From positions 1 through 50,878 of the forward strand of contig NZ_JAIWPR010000050.1 in assembly GCF_021191635.1 (NCBI RefSeq): 50,878 bases of DNA, written 5' to 3'. The stretch is from Alterluteimonas quercicellularis (GTDB lineage: Bacteria; Pseudomonadota; Gammaproteobacteria; Xanthomonadales; Xanthomonadaceae). Position numbers and translations under genes: made by a program. How positions within the stretch are numbered: the stretch's first letter is position 1; each line of letters begins with the position of its first letter. The notes under the pieces were generated by a model. It saw only the letters and a program-made list of their open reading frames with translations, was not told the origin of the DNA and made no database searches. Below, piece after piece: positions 15,177-26,705 of the stretch.

Positions 15177-16109
15177 ATGTCCTCGCTGCCCGACCCCGCT
15201 CCCCCGACGCCCGTGGCGGCGCCGACGCCGTGCCCGCACTGCGCGGCGCTGTGGATGCTGCTGGCGGTGGCGCTGTTCGCGGTGATGGACGGCGGCATGA
15301 AATGGCTGTCCTCGGGCTATCCGCCGCTGCAGGTGGCCGCGCTGCGCGGCGCCGCCGCGCTGCCGCTGGTGTTCGCCTGGGTGGCCTGGAGCGGCGGGGC
15401 GCGCGGCTTGCTGCGGGTGCACTGGCGCCTGCACCTGCTGCGCGGCGCGCTCGGCGTGGCGATGATGTGGGGCTTCGTCTACGGCCTGTCGCGGATGCCG
15501 ATGACGACCGCCTACGCGATCGTCTTCGTCGCGCCGCTGATGGTCACCGCGATGGCGGTGCCGCTGCTGGGCGAGCGGGTGGGCCCGCGGCGCTGGACGG
15601 CGATCGCGGTCGGCCTGGCCGGCGTGCTGGTGGTGCTGCGCCCGACCGGCGACGGCGTGGCCACCCATGCGGGCCTGGTGCTGGTGCTGGCCGCGGCCTG
15701 CTACTCGGCGGCCGCGATCACCGTGCGCGTGCTCGCCCAGCGCGACAGCGTGCAGGCGATGGTGTTCTGGTTCCTGGCGATGATCGCGGTGGGGGCCGGC
15801 GCGCTGGCGCTGCCGGACTGGCAGCCGATCGCGCGCGCGGACCTGCTGCCGATCGCGATCGTGGGCGCGGCGGGCGCGCTCGGCCAGGTCGCGCTGACGC
15901 ACGCGTTCCGCCTCGGCGAGGCCTCGCAACTGGCGCCGCTGGAGTACACCGGCCTGGTCTGGGTGGTGCTGCTGGACCTCGGCGTCTGGGGCGTGCTGCC
16001 CGACGGCGCGACCTGGGCCGGGGTGGCGATCATCGTCGCCAGCGGGCTGTACCTGATGCGGCGCGAGCGCATCGTGGCGCAGGCTGTCGCGGGCGAGGCG
16101 CCGCCCTAG
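15177..16109 (+). CDS. EamA/DMT-family transporter
   Basis: This encodes 310 residues with ten predicted membrane segments in two EamA repeats. It starts ALWMLLAVALFAVMDGGMKW, and GERVGPRRWTAIAVGLAGVL is the usual end of the first repeat; the second repeat ends WAGVAIIVASGLYLMRRERI. Members export metabolites or amino acids; the substrate is unknown. I chose the ATG at 15177, since the upstream extension is Arg/Ala-rich. A strong terminator follows. Confidence 0.85.
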   Translation: MSSLPDPAPPTPVAAPTPCPHCAALWMLLAVALFAVMDGGMKWLSSGYPPLQVAALRGAAALPLVFAWVAWSGGARGLLRVHWRLHLLRGALGVAMMWGFVYGLSRMPMTTAYAIVFVAPLMVTAMAVPLLGERVGPRRWTAIAVGLAGVLVVLRPTGDGVATHAGLVLVLAAACYSAAAITVRVLAQRDSVQAMVFWFLAMIAVGAGALALPDWQPIARADLLPIAIVGAAGALGQVALTHAFRLGEASQLAPLEYTGLVWVVLLDLGVWGVLPDGATWAGVAIIVASGLYLMRRERIVAQAVAGEAPP

Positions 16110-16123
16110 GCGCGCTCCCCGAA

Positions 16124-16155
16124 ACGGAAACGGGCCCCGAAGGGCCCGTTTCCGT
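16124..16155. terminator. bidirectional terminator
   Basis: A perfect 14-bp stem (ACGGAAACGGGCCC and its complement) with a CGAA loop lies between the convergent EamA and ompW genes. T runs are inside the stem, as is common for shared terminators. Confidence 0.85.
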
Positions 16156-16183
16156 GCATCGCGTGGATCGGATCAGGCGCGGA

Positions 16184-16807
16184 TCAGAAGCGCGCGCCGA
16201 TGCCGACGCCGACGGTCCACGGGTCGAGCTTGATGTCCTCGGCCACGTTGACGCCGGTGGCGCCCACGCGGGCATCCGAGCGCGCGCGCATGTAGCGGGC
16301 GTCGAAGCGGGCGAACCAGGTCGGGTCGATGTTCAGGTCGACGCCGACGGTGCCGATCGCGCCCTTCGGCGAGGTCAGGCCGATGTGGTCGCCGCCGGGG
16401 TTCAGGTCCTCGCCGCTGATGTTGGAGTGGTAGTAGCCCAGGCCCACGAACGGACGGAACACGTTGTCCGCCTGGCCGAAGTGGTACTGGCCGCTCAGCG
16501 CGATCGGCTGCTGCTCGATGGTGCCGACCTTGCCTTCCGGCCCGCGCACGCGGCTGTCGACCGTATCGGCGAGGCCCCAGAGCTCCACGCCCCAGTTGTC
16601 GGTGATGTGGTAGCTGGCGCTCAGCGCCGGCGCGGGGCCGCCGTCGATGTCGTAGCCGGTGGCGGGGTCGTGATGCGGTTCCAGCAGGGTCACGCCGCCG
16701 ACGACGGAGAAGCGCTTGCCGGAGGCGGTGCCGCCGTCCTGCGCCAGCGCCGGGGTCGCCGCCAGGGCGAGTGCGGAAGCCAGGGTGAGAGTACGAAGCA
16801 CGGTCAT
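16184..16807 (-). CDS. ompW: OmpW-family outer membrane protein
   Basis: This encodes 207 residues. A signal peptide ends at ALAATPALAQ (about residue 22). The mature part alternates as an eight-stranded barrel: VVGGVTLLEPH, ALSASYHITDNWGVELWGLA, a long strand NVFRPFVGLGYYHSNIS, and a terminal GVGIGARF ending in Phe, the signal for barrel insertion. OmpW proteins are small channels for hydrophobic molecules. The start has GAGGAG upstream. Confidence 0.88.
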   Translation of the reverse strand: MTVLRTLTLASALALAATPALAQDGGTASGKRFSVVGGVTLLEPHHDPATGYDIDGGPAPALSASYHITDNWGVELWGLADTVDSRVRGPEGKVGTIEQQPIALSGQYHFGQADNVFRPFVGLGYYHSNISGEDLNPGGDHIGLTSPKGAIGTVGVDLNIDPTWFARFDARYMRARSDARVGATGVNVAEDIKLDPWTVGVGIGARF

Positions 16808-17084
16808 GGGGGGAATCTCCTCAGTTGTTGTTCTGTTATCGCTGTGTGGTGCCAGCGCCCTCTTCGGGGCGCGCACACCGTAGCGCCGCGGAAGTGAACC
16901 GCGCTCTGCCCGCACGCCGGATCGCAACGGCATCCTTCACATCCGCTTCAGCGAGTTCAGGGAGGTCGCGGGGGCGTCGGCGTCCCCACGCGCGACCGCG
17001 GTGCCGGAAGTCACGGCACCGGATGGCAGGGGCGCCCGCGCGCGCGCGGCGGCAGTCTGTGCGCGGACGATCCGGGGACCCGTC

Positions 17085-17843
17085 ATGCGCCGAACGCTCG
17101 CCTTGCTCGCACTGCTCGCCTGCAGCGCGCCCGCCTGGGCGCAGCGCTTCGACGTCTCGCCCTCGTGCGAGGTCGAGAGCGACTGGGACTTCCACCTGCG
17201 CGAGCGCAGCCTGATCCTGCTGCGCGACGGGGAGACGCCTTCCCGGCTGGTCATGCGCCAGGGCCGCCTGTTCGTGGACGACGCCTGGGTGGAACTGGGC
17301 GCCGAGGACCGCCGCCGGCTGGCTGAGTACGAGCGCGAGGCGAGGGCGGCGGTGCCGCTGGTGCGCGACATCGCCGCCGGCGCGTCCGACATCGCCCTGG
17401 GCGTGCTGTCGGAGCTGTCGATCGGCTTCGGCGCCGATCCGGCGAAGGCCCGCGCCGACGCCGAAGCCTCCCGCGCCCGCATCGAGAAGCGGCTGCACGC
17501 GACCCTGCGCCCGGACCGCTTCGCTCCCGGCGAGCTCGGCGAGGCGCTCGGGCTGGCGCTGCGCGAGACCCTGCCCAGCGTGGTCGGAGACGTCGCGCGC
17601 GTGACCGCGATGGCGGTGCTGTCGGGCGATGCCGGGCGGCTGCAGCGGCTCGACCGCCTGGACGCGGAGATCGAGGCGCTGGTCCGCCCGCGCGCCGAGG
17701 CGCTGGAGCGCGATTCGCAGGCGCTGTGCGCGCGCATGCACCGCCTCGACGCGCTCGACCAGGCGCTCGACTACCGCGCGCCCGGCGGCCGGCCGCTCGA
17801 CCTGCTGCGGGTGCGCGACGCCGAGGCGTCCGCAACGCCCTGA
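17085..17843 (+). CDS. exported DUF2884 (YggN-like) protein
   Basis: This encodes 252 residues with a clear signal peptide (MRRTLALLALLACSAPAWA). The mature part opens FDVSPSCEVESDWDFHLRER and continues DGETPSRLVMRQGRLFVDDAWVEL, then a helical acidic/basic region, the pattern of YggN/DUF2884 periplasmic proteins of unknown role. The 277-bp gap to the divergent ompW (16808-17084) holds no other gene. The ATG at 17085 was chosen because it starts the signal peptide. Confidence 0.75.
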   Translation: MRRTLALLALLACSAPAWAQRFDVSPSCEVESDWDFHLRERSLILLRDGETPSRLVMRQGRLFVDDAWVELGAEDRRRLAEYEREARAAVPLVRDIAAGASDIALGVLSELSIGFGADPAKARADAEASRARIEKRLHATLRPDRFAPGELGEALGLALRETLPSVVGDVARVTAMAVLSGDAGRLQRLDRLDAEIEALVRPRAEALERDSQALCARMHRLDALDQALDYRAPGGRPLDLLRVRDAEASATP

Positions 17844-17867
17844 CCGGACGGCCCGCGTCCTGAACCT

Positions 17868-17889
17868 GTAGGAGCGCGCTCGCGCGCGA
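17868..17889 (+). repeat. REP-like element, intact copy
   Basis: This is an exact GTAGGAGCGCGCTCGCGCG-type copy, 24 bp after the DUF2884 gene. It is followed by a partial inverted arm (GCGCTCCCAC). Confidence 0.85.
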
Positions 17890-17981
17890 CTGCGCTCCCA
17901 CGGGGCGCCCGCGGGTCGTGGGTGCCGCACCATGCGCATGCGTATGTGGGCCGGCCGCCGCGCGCCGGATGCACCCCGCGG

Positions 17982-18010
17982 TTGGCGAGGGGTCCGCATG
18001 CGGACACAAT
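17982..18010 (+). promoter_or_regulatory. candidate sigma70 promoter of the PDH E2 operon
   Basis: TTGGCG (17982-17987) and CACAAT (18005-18010) are separated by 17 bp, with the E2 ATG 38 bp further on. Confidence 0.55.
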
Positions 18011-18048
18011 ACGCGTTCCCCTTCTCTACGTTACTGGCGGAGCGCCGC

Positions 18049-19809
18049 ATGGCCGACCTCAAAGAAGCACGCGTCCCCGATATCGGCGATTACGACGATG
18101 TGCCGGTGATCGAAGTGCTGGTGGCGGTCGGCGACCGCGTGGCGCAGGACCAGGGCCTGGTCACGCTGGAATCGGACAAGGCGACGATGGAGGTGCCGGC
18201 GCCGTTCGCCGGCACGGTGCGCGAGCTGAAGGTCAAGGTCGGCGACGCGGTATCGAAGGACAGCGTGGTCGCGCTGGTGGAGGCCGACGCCGGCGACGGC
18301 GCGGGCGAAGCGGACGCGAAGGCGCCCGCCGCGGCGAAGGCCGAGCCGGCCGCGAAGGCGGACGAGGCCGGGACGGGCGCGCCGGCGCCGGCGCCGAAGG
18401 CCGCGCAGGAGGCCCCGGCCGCCGCGCCCGCGGCGTCGGGCGGGGTGCAGGACGCGCTCGTGCCGGACATCGGCGACTACGACGGCGTGCCGGTGATCGA
18501 GGTGCTGGTGGCGGTCGGCGACCGCGTCGAGAAGGACCAGGGCCTGGTCACGCTGGAATCGGACAAGGCGACGATGGAAGTGCCGGCGCCGTTCGCCGGC
18601 ACGGTCAAGGCGCTCGAGGTGAAGGTCGGCGACAGCGTGTCGGCCGGCAGCGTGGTGGCCCGGATCGAGACCGAGGGCGGCGCCGCCCCGGCCGCCGCGG
18701 CGCGCCAGCCCAGCGCGCAGCCGCAGGCCCAGGCGCCCGCCGGGGCCGAGGACGACCCCGCGGTCGAGCCAGCCTCGCCGGGCGCGAAGCCGGACCGGAT
18801 CGCCGAGGCCTCGATCGAGCAGCGCCCGCCGGGCCGCGGCGAGCCGCCGGTGCGCTTCGACGCCGACGCGGTGCTGCCGGAAAAGGTGCCTTACGCCAGC
18901 CCGGCGGTGCGCCTGTTCGCGCGCGAACTGGGCGTGGACCTGTTCCAGGTGCGCGGCAGCGCGCGCGGCGGCCGCATCGTGCGCGAGGACGTGCAGCAGT
19001 TCGTCAAGGGCGCGCTCGCCGGCGGCGGCGCGCGTCCCGGCGCCGCGGCCGCGCCGGCCGGCGGCGGCGGACTGTCGCTGCTGCCGTGGCCGAAGGTCGA
19101 CTTCTCCAAGTTCGGCGAGGTGGAGGAGAAGCCGCTGTCGCGGATCAAGAAGATCTCCGGCGCCAACCTCGCGCGCAACTGGGCGATGATCCCGCACGTC
19201 ACCCAGCACGACGACGCCGACATCACCGACCTGGAAGCGCTGCGGGTGGCGCTCAACAAGGAGCAGGAGAAGGCCGGCATCAAGCTGACCATGCTCGCCT
19301 TCCTGATGAAGGCCAGCGTGGCCGCGCTGAAGCAGTATCCCGAGTTCAACGCCTCGCTCGACGCCGCCGGCGAGACCCTGACGCTGAAGAAGTACTACCA
19401 CGTCGGCTTCGCCGCCGACACGCCCAACGGGCTGATGGTGCCGGTGGTGCGCGACGTCGACCGCAAGGGCGTGATCGAGATCGCCCAGGAGACCGCCGCG
19501 CTGGCCAAGAAGGCGCGCGACGGCAAGCTGGGCCCGGCCGAGATGCAGGGCGGCTGCTTCTCGATCAGCTCGCTGGGCGGCATCGGCGGCACCGGCTTCA
19601 CCCCGATCGTCAATGCGCCCGAGGTGGCCATCCTGGGCGTGTCGAAGTCGGCGACCAGGCCGGTGTGGGATGGCCGGGCCTTCCAGCCGCGGCTGCTGCT
19701 GCCGCTGTCGCTGTCCTACGACCACCGCGTCATTGACGGCGCCGCCGCCGCGCGCTTCACCGCCTACCTCGCCCAGCTGCTGGGCGACATGCGCCGCGTC
19801 CTGCTGTGA
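18049..19809 (+). CDS. aceF: pyruvate dehydrogenase E2, dihydrolipoyl acetyltransferase
   Basis: This encodes 586 residues. Two lipoyl domains (about 5-80 and 140-212) each carry the lipoylated lysine in [10 protein letters not shown] and are joined by Ala/Pro/Glu-rich linkers. The peripheral-subunit-binding domain is at about 283-322 (YASPAVRLFARELGVDLFQV then GGRIVREDV). The catalytic acetyltransferase core ends with SYDHRVIDGAAAARF, containing the active His. It transfers acetyl groups from lipoamide to CoA. No E1 (aceE) gene is adjacent, so E1 must be encoded elsewhere. The ATG at 18049 begins MADLKEARVPDIG. The lipoyl sequences are nearly identical to the one on E3 downstream. Confidence 0.95.
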   Translation: MADLKEARVPDIGDYDDVPVIEVLVAVGDRVAQDQGLVTLESDKATMEVPAPFAGTVRELKVKVGDAVSKDSVVALVEADAGDGAGEADAKAPAAAKAEPAAKADEAGTGAPAPAPKAAQEAPAAAPAASGGVQDALVPDIGDYDGVPVIEVLVAVGDRVEKDQGLVTLESDKATMEVPAPFAGTVKALEVKVGDSVSAGSVVARIETEGGAAPAAAARQPSAQPQAQAPAGAEDDPAVEPASPGAKPDRIAEASIEQRPPGRGEPPVRFDADAVLPEKVPYASPAVRLFARELGVDLFQVRGSARGGRIVREDVQQFVKGALAGGGARPGAAAAPAGGGGLSLLPWPKVDFSKFGEVEEKPLSRIKKISGANLARNWAMIPHVTQHDDADITDLEALRVALNKEQEKAGIKLTMLAFLMKASVAALKQYPEFNASLDAAGETLTLKKYYHVGFAADTPNGLMVPVVRDVDRKGVIEIAQETAALAKKARDGKLGPAEMQGGCFSISSLGGIGGTGFTPIVNAPEVAILGVSKSATRPVWDGRAFQPRLLLPLSLSYDHRVIDGAAAARFTAYLAQLLGDMRRVLL

Positions 19810-19830
19810 CCCCGCGCGCGGGCCGTGGCG

Positions 19831-21458
19831 ATGGCTGAGGACGCGGCGGCGCCGGCGGACGCGCGCTCGCGCGCGCGCCTGGCGGTGCGCGGCGCCGAGG
19901 CCGCCGACATCCCCGCGATCGCGGCGCTCACCGACCGCGTCTACGGCGAGGACGGCGGCTACACGCCGGAGATGCTGACCGGACAGATCGCGCAGTTCCC
20001 GCAGGGCGTGTTCGTGGCCGTCTACGAGGACGCGATCGTCGGCTACTGCGCCACCTTCCGCATCGACGAGGCCAGCGCCATGCGGCCGCACCGCTGGATG
20101 GAGATCGCCGGCGGCGGCTACGCCTCGCGCCACCTCATCAACGGCGACTGGCTCTACGGCATGGAGGTGTGCGTCGACCCGCGCTACCGCGGCCTGCGCA
20201 TCGGCCGCCGCCTGTACGAGGAGCGCAAGCGGCTGTGCCAGCGGCTCGGGCTCAAGGGCATCGTGTTCGGCGGCCGCCTGCCGGGCTACGCGCGCCGGGC
20301 CCGGAAGTTCGGCCACGACCCCGCCGCCTACGCCGACGAGGTGCGCGCCGGCCGCCTGCGCGACCGCGCGCTGAGCTTCCAGCTGCGCAACGGCTTCGAG
20401 CTGATCGGCGTGCTGCCCGGCTACCTGCCCTCCGACCTGGAGTCCGGCGGCCACGCCGCGCACCTGGTCTGGCGCAACCCCAAGATCGACCCGCGCGCCG
20501 ACACCCGCGGCACCGCCCGCCCGCTGCCGGAATCGGTGCGCGTGGCGACCGTGCAGTACCAGCAGCGGCGGGTCGCCTCGTTCGAGGAGTTCGCCACCCA
20601 GGTCGAGTACTTCGTCGACATCGCCGCCGACTACCGCGCCGACTTCGTGGTGTTCCCGGAGCTGTTCACGCTGCAGCTGCTGTCGGTGGCCAACGCGCCG
20701 CTGTCGCCGGTGGACTCGCTGCTGGCGCTGACCGGCTACACCGAGCGCTTCGCGGCCCTGCTCACCGAGCTGGCGGTGCGCCACAACATCAACATCGTCG
20801 GCGGCTCGCACCCGACCCGCACCGGCGACGAGCGCGACCCGCGCGTGCGCAACATCTGCTATGTCGCCCTGCGCGACGGCGCGCTGCACACCCGGGAGAA
20901 GCTGCACCCCACGCCCAACGAGCGGACCTGGTGGGGGATCGGCGGCGGCGACGGCGCGCAGGCGATCATGACCGACTGCGGGCCGATCGGGATCATGATC
21001 TGCTACGACAGCGAGTTCCCCGAGCTGGGCCGCCACCTGATCGACCAGGGTGCGATGATCCTGTTCGTGCCCTTCTGCACCGACACCCGCGAGGGCTACC
21101 TGCGGGTGCGCTACTGCTCGCAGGCGCGCGCGGTGGAGAACCAGTGCTACGTGGTGCTGTCGGGCAACGTCGGCAACCTGCCGGGCGTGAACAACTTCGA
21201 CATCCAGTACGCGCAGAGCTGCATCCTCACGCCCTGCGACTTCCCGTTCGCGCGCGACGGCGTCGCCGCCGACACCACGCCGAACGTGGAGCAGGTGGCC
21301 TTCGCCGACCTGCGCCTCAACGACCTGACCGTGGCCCGCAACGCGGGCACGGTGCAGAACCTCAACGACCGCCGCCACGACCTGTACGCGCTGCGCTGGG
21401 CGCGCCGCCCGGGCGTGCCGGCGGGTCCCCCGCGCAAGCAATCCCCGGAGAACCCGTA

Positions 21459-21459
<1 letters not shown>
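19831..21459 (+). CDS. bifunctional GNAT acetyltransferase / carbon-nitrogen hydrolase
   Basis: This encodes 542 residues from ATG 19831; a GTG at 19825 would add two. The N-terminal about 210 residues form a GNAT domain ([20 protein letters not shown] is the acetyl-CoA loop). The rest is a nitrilase-superfamily hydrolase with the Glu-Lys-Cys triad visible: Glu in FVVFPELFT, Lys in [10 protein letters not shown], Cys in [11 protein letters not shown]. Such fusions are known but their substrate is not settled. It starts 21 bp after E2, and its TAA stop overlaps the E3 start (TAATG), so it is cotranscribed with pyruvate dehydrogenase genes. Confidence 0.9.
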
Positions 21460-23264
<1,805 letters not shown>

Positions 23265-23456
23265 CCGCCCGCACCGGCGCCAAGGCCGGCGCGGTGGCTG
23301 AACGCGTCCGCGCACCTGCCGCGGGTGTGGCGGGGTTCGCAGTTCGCGCCTTCCATGCGCCGCGCCGGTTGCGCGCGCCGCCCCGGCCGCGGTAATCGGA
23401 AGGCCTGGCATCCAGGGGGGATCGCCAAGGCGCTGCGGCGCGAGGGGAAAGGGACG

Positions 23457-25340
23457 ATGGGCAGGATCCGGTGGGCGGCGCTGTGCGTCGCCGGTTGTGC
23501 GTTCTGGCAGGCGGCGCAGGCCGCCGGTACCGACACCGCGGCGGCGGAGCCCGCGCAGCGCGAGGCGGCCGCGATGCAGGCGGCGCAGGCCGGCGCGCTG
23601 GAGCGCGAACGCGCGCGCTACCCGGCGCTGTTCCGGCGCGCCTACGCCGCCTATCCGCGCATCCCGCGCGGCACGCTGGAGGCGGTGGCCTACGCGCAGA
23701 GCCGCTGGCAGTCGCTGCGCCCGGCGACCGGCGGCGACGCCGGCCACCACCACATGCCGCCGGCCTGGGGCGTGATGGGCCTGTACGCCGGCGAGGGTTT
23801 CGCCGACCAGGCGGGCGAGGCGGCGGCGCTGCTGGGCGTGCCCGCCGAGCGCGTGCGGACCGACCCCGCCGCCAACGTGCTGGCGGCGGCCGCGCTGCTG
23901 GATCGCGAACTGCGCGGCGTGGCCGCGGACGACGTGGCCGGGCTCGCGCAGGCGCTGGCGCGCTACGCCGGCTTCGGCACGCCGCTGGGCAAGAGCGCGA
24001 TCGACGACCACGCCCGCGCCAGCTTCGCCTTCGACGTGCTGCTGGCGCTCGACCGCGGCGTCGACGACCAGGGCATCCGCGTGCCGGTGCGCCCGGTCGA
24101 GTGGGAGCGCGCCTTCGATGCCGAGCGGCTGGTGCTGCTGAACGCGCCGTTCGTGCGCCTGGACGCGACCCGCGACCGCATCGAGACCGCCGACTACGCG
24201 CTCGATCCCGTGGCCGAGCGGCTGGTCCGGCGCGAGCGCGCCCAGGCGCCCGACGTGCAGCCGGCCAGCACCGACTACGGCCCGGCGATCTGGGACCCCG
24301 CGCACGCGTCCAACTACAACGCCTCGCGCAGCGCCGCGGTCAGCGCGGTGACGCTGCACACCGCGCAGGGCAGCTACGCCGGCACGATCTCCTGGTTCAA
24401 GAACGCCTCCGCCAGCGTCAGCGCGCACTACGTGATCCGCAGTTCCGACGGCCAGGTCACGCAGATGGTGCGCGAGGCGCACACCGCCTGGCACGTGCGC
24501 AACCACAACAGCTACACCCTCGGCATCGAGCACGAAGGCTACGTGGACAACGCCAGCTGGTACACCAGCGCGATGTACAACGCCTCGGCCGCGCTGGTAC
24601 GGCACTGGTGCGCGCGCTACAGCGCCATCCCCTGCAGCAGCGCCTACCAGGGCGCGCCCAGCAGCGGCATCAACGTGCTGCCCGACACTGTGCGCATCAA
24701 GGGCCACCAGCACTTCAGCGGCCAGACCCATACCGATCCCGGCATCAACTGGAACTGGAGCCAGTACTACGGCCTGCTCAACCCGGGCGGCGGGGGCGGC
24801 GGCACCACCCGCATCCTCGACAGCTTCGAGAGCAGCGTGGGCCACTTCAACACCCAGCCGGCCTACTCCGGCAGCACCATCGGCATCTCCTCGGCCTCCA
24901 CCGCCGCGCGCGACTGCGCCACCCGCCGCAACGGCAGCTGCTCACTGCGCGTGCTGCTGCGCGACGACCCCGGATCCTCGGCGAGCTGGGCGGTGCGCCT
25001 GCTGTCGGGCAGCGGCAACCCGGGCAGCAACGCCTCGCTGGCGCGCGCCAACGGCCGCGTCGGCTTCTGGGCGTGGTCGGGCGGCAGCGGCGTGAGCCTG
25101 GCCGTGGGCGTCGACGACAGCGACGGCACCGAGCGTTCGGTCGCGCGCAGCCTGCCCGCCAACCAGTGGACCTACGTGGAATGGAGCCTGACCGACGCCG
25201 CGCAGTGGGACCCCTGGGTCGGCAACGCCAACGGCGCGATCACCGCCGCCAGCGCGACCCTGGATGCGATCTGGCTGTACCGCGCGCAGACCAGCTACGA
25301 CGTCAACGTCTACATCGACGACGTGCAGATCCGCAACTGA
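23457..25340 (+). CDS. secreted N-acetylmuramoyl-L-alanine amidase, three-domain
   Basis: This encodes 627 residues. A signal peptide ends near WQAAQAAG (residue 24). Residues about 55-170 resemble a lytic-transglycosylase fold (IPRGTLEAVAYAQSRWQ, MPPAWGVMGLY, DPAANVLAAAALLDREL), but the usual catalytic Glu-Ser is Gln81-Ser. Residues about 290-445 are an Amidase_2 domain with zinc ligands consistent with His301, His417 and Asp427 (His-x9-Asp as in AmpD). A Gly-rich hinge leads to a beta-sandwich of about 170 residues ending YDVNVYIDDVQIRN, probably carbohydrate-binding. It would cleave peptide stems from peptidoglycan in the periplasm or outside the cell. Confidence 0.85.
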   Translation: MGRIRWAALCVAGCAFWQAAQAAGTDTAAAEPAQREAAAMQAAQAGALERERARYPALFRRAYAAYPRIPRGTLEAVAYAQSRWQSLRPATGGDAGHHHMPPAWGVMGLYAGEGFADQAGEAAALLGVPAERVRTDPAANVLAAAALLDRELRGVAADDVAGLAQALARYAGFGTPLGKSAIDDHARASFAFDVLLALDRGVDDQGIRVPVRPVEWERAFDAERLVLLNAPFVRLDATRDRIETADYALDPVAERLVRRERAQAPDVQPASTDYGPAIWDPAHASNYNASRSAAVSAVTLHTAQGSYAGTISWFKNASASVSAHYVIRSSDGQVTQMVREAHTAWHVRNHNSYTLGIEHEGYVDNASWYTSAMYNASAALVRHWCARYSAIPCSSAYQGAPSSGINVLPDTVRIKGHQHFSGQTHTDPGINWNWSQYYGLLNPGGGGGGTTRILDSFESSVGHFNTQPAYSGSTIGISSASTAARDCATRRNGSCSLRVLLRDDPGSSASWAVRLLSGSGNPGSNASLARANGRVGFWAWSGGSGVSLAVGVDDSDGTERSVARSLPANQWTYVEWSLTDAAQWDPWVGNANGAITAASATLDAIWLYRAQTSYDVNVYIDDVQIRN

Positions 25341-25376
25341 GCGTGGGCGCGACGTGCGTGCGTGTGCCGCAACGAA

Positions 25377-25401
25377 GAAGCCCCGGCAGGGCCGGGGCTT
25401 C
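25377..25401. terminator. bidirectional terminator
   Basis: GAAGCCCCGGC and its complement form an 11-bp stem around a three-base loop between the convergent amidase and barrel-protein genes. Confidence 0.8.
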
Positions 25402-25424
25402 GGTGTCGCGTCGGGAGCGGGACT

Positions 25425-26318
25425 TCAGAAGCGGAAGGTCAGGCCGGCCATCGGGCCGTGCACCTTCAGCTCGGCCTCGGCGCGGCCGTCGACCACGATC
25501 GGGTTCAGCCCGACCTCGTCGGCGGGAACGGTGGCGGTGTAGTTGTCCTTGAGCTTCAGGCGGAACCAGTCGTAGCCGACATGGATGCCCACGCGCTCGG
25601 TGACCAGGTACTCGACGACCAGGCCGGCGCGCTCGAAATGGCCGTCCTCGTCGAGGAAGTCGCCCCAGCTGGTGTCGAAGTACTGGCCTTCCAGGCCGAC
25701 GCGCCAGCGCTCGTGCGGGCGCCAGGTCAGGCGGGTGTGCAGGCCGGGCGAGAAGCCGTCCCGCTTCCAGCGCACGCTCTCCGACTGCGCCGGCACTTCG
25801 TCGGTCGGGGTGGTGGAAGCGTCGGCCTCGACCTCGAGCTTGGCGTAGGTCGCGCCCAGGCCGATGCCCCACTGGAAGGCGTCGGTGCGGATGAAGCTGT
25901 ACTCGTAGTTGAGGCTGGCCAGGCTGAAGGACGCCTCGCCGTTGGCGGTCAGCGCGGGCACTTCGACGCCGCCGATGTCGCCGCCGCCGTAGGCGAAGTC
26001 CTCGTCGTCGCTGTAGTCGTAGTAGTTGCCGACCAGCGCCTGGCGGTCGCTGATGCGGAAACCGATCGCGCCGCGCGGGCGGACCACGTTGCCGAACTTC
26101 GCGGTCTCCTTGCCGCCGAAGGTGACGGTCTCGGTGCCGTCGGTCGCGCTGCCCTCGGTCGACAGGCCCAGCGACGCCTCGGGGTAGAACGCCGACAGGC
26201 GCAGGGTGAAGCGGTCGTCGCGCTCGATGAGGTCCTGCGCCTGGGCGGGCAGGGCGACGGCGCCGGCGGCGATCGCCAGCAGGGACAGCGCGAGTGTGCG
26301 GGGGGCGGGAACGGTCAT
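25425..26318 (-). CDS. outer-membrane beta-barrel protein, OmpW-like
   Basis: This encodes 297 residues. The signal peptide ends LPAQAQ (about residue 28). The mature sequence is strand-rich with alternating hydrophobics (FTLRLSAFYPEASLGLS, ASLNYEYSFIRTDAFQWGIG, WRVGLEGQYFDTSW, VGIHVGYDWFRLKLKDNY) and ends MAGLTFRF, a C-terminal Phe barrel signal. It looks like a ten- to twelve-stranded barrel related to OmpW or OMP_b-brl families. The ligand is unknown. It is convergent with the amidase. Confidence 0.75.
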   Translation of the reverse strand: MTVPAPRTLALSLLAIAAGAVALPAQAQDLIERDDRFTLRLSAFYPEASLGLSTEGSATDGTETVTFGGKETAKFGNVVRPRGAIGFRISDRQALVGNYYDYSDDEDFAYGGGDIGGVEVPALTANGEASFSLASLNYEYSFIRTDAFQWGIGLGATYAKLEVEADASTTPTDEVPAQSESVRWKRDGFSPGLHTRLTWRPHERWRVGLEGQYFDTSWGDFLDEDGHFERAGLVVEYLVTERVGIHVGYDWFRLKLKDNYTATVPADEVGLNPIVVDGRAEAELKVHGPMAGLTFRF

Positions 26319-26522
26319 GGAGTCTCGTCTCGGGGAGTCAGGAGAAGGGCGGCGAAGGCGCGCGCTCGTGCGGGCGCGGCGACGGCCGTGCGCGCAGTGT
26401 CGGGGTCCGACCGGTCTTGCTTGCGTGAAGACGGGGGCGTATGGAGGCGATCCCGCGACCGCGCGCACGGTTCCCGCGCCTGCGTCCGCGCCGTCGCCCG
26501 GGATGCCGGGGACGGGAAAGAA

Positions 26523-26546
26523 GAAGCCCCGGCGGACCGGGGCTTC
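26523..26546 (-). terminator. orphan terminator-like hairpin
   Basis: GAAGCCCCGG and its complement (10 bp, four-base loop) are followed on the minus strand by TTCTTT. The stem is nearly identical to the terminator at 25377. A minus-strand transcript ending here would have to begin near the atp promoter region. Confidence 0.6.
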
Positions 26547-26705
26547 GGGTGGGGTCTGCGACAGGATCGACGAGGAAGGGTGGCAGACCGCGCAGGGGAT
26601 CGGACCGGCCGTGCGGCGCGAAGTTCCGCGAGGCCGCGCCGGATCGGCCTGAATGCGCGTCCGGCGTGCGCCGGCGCGGCCGCATCCGGGCAGGACCTCC
26701 GCCGG

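Noticed and set aside
16784..16848. TGGCACC...GC resembling a sigma54 promoter upstream of ompW
   Set aside because: The GG-to-GC spacing is nine bases instead of ten and the -12 element is poor.
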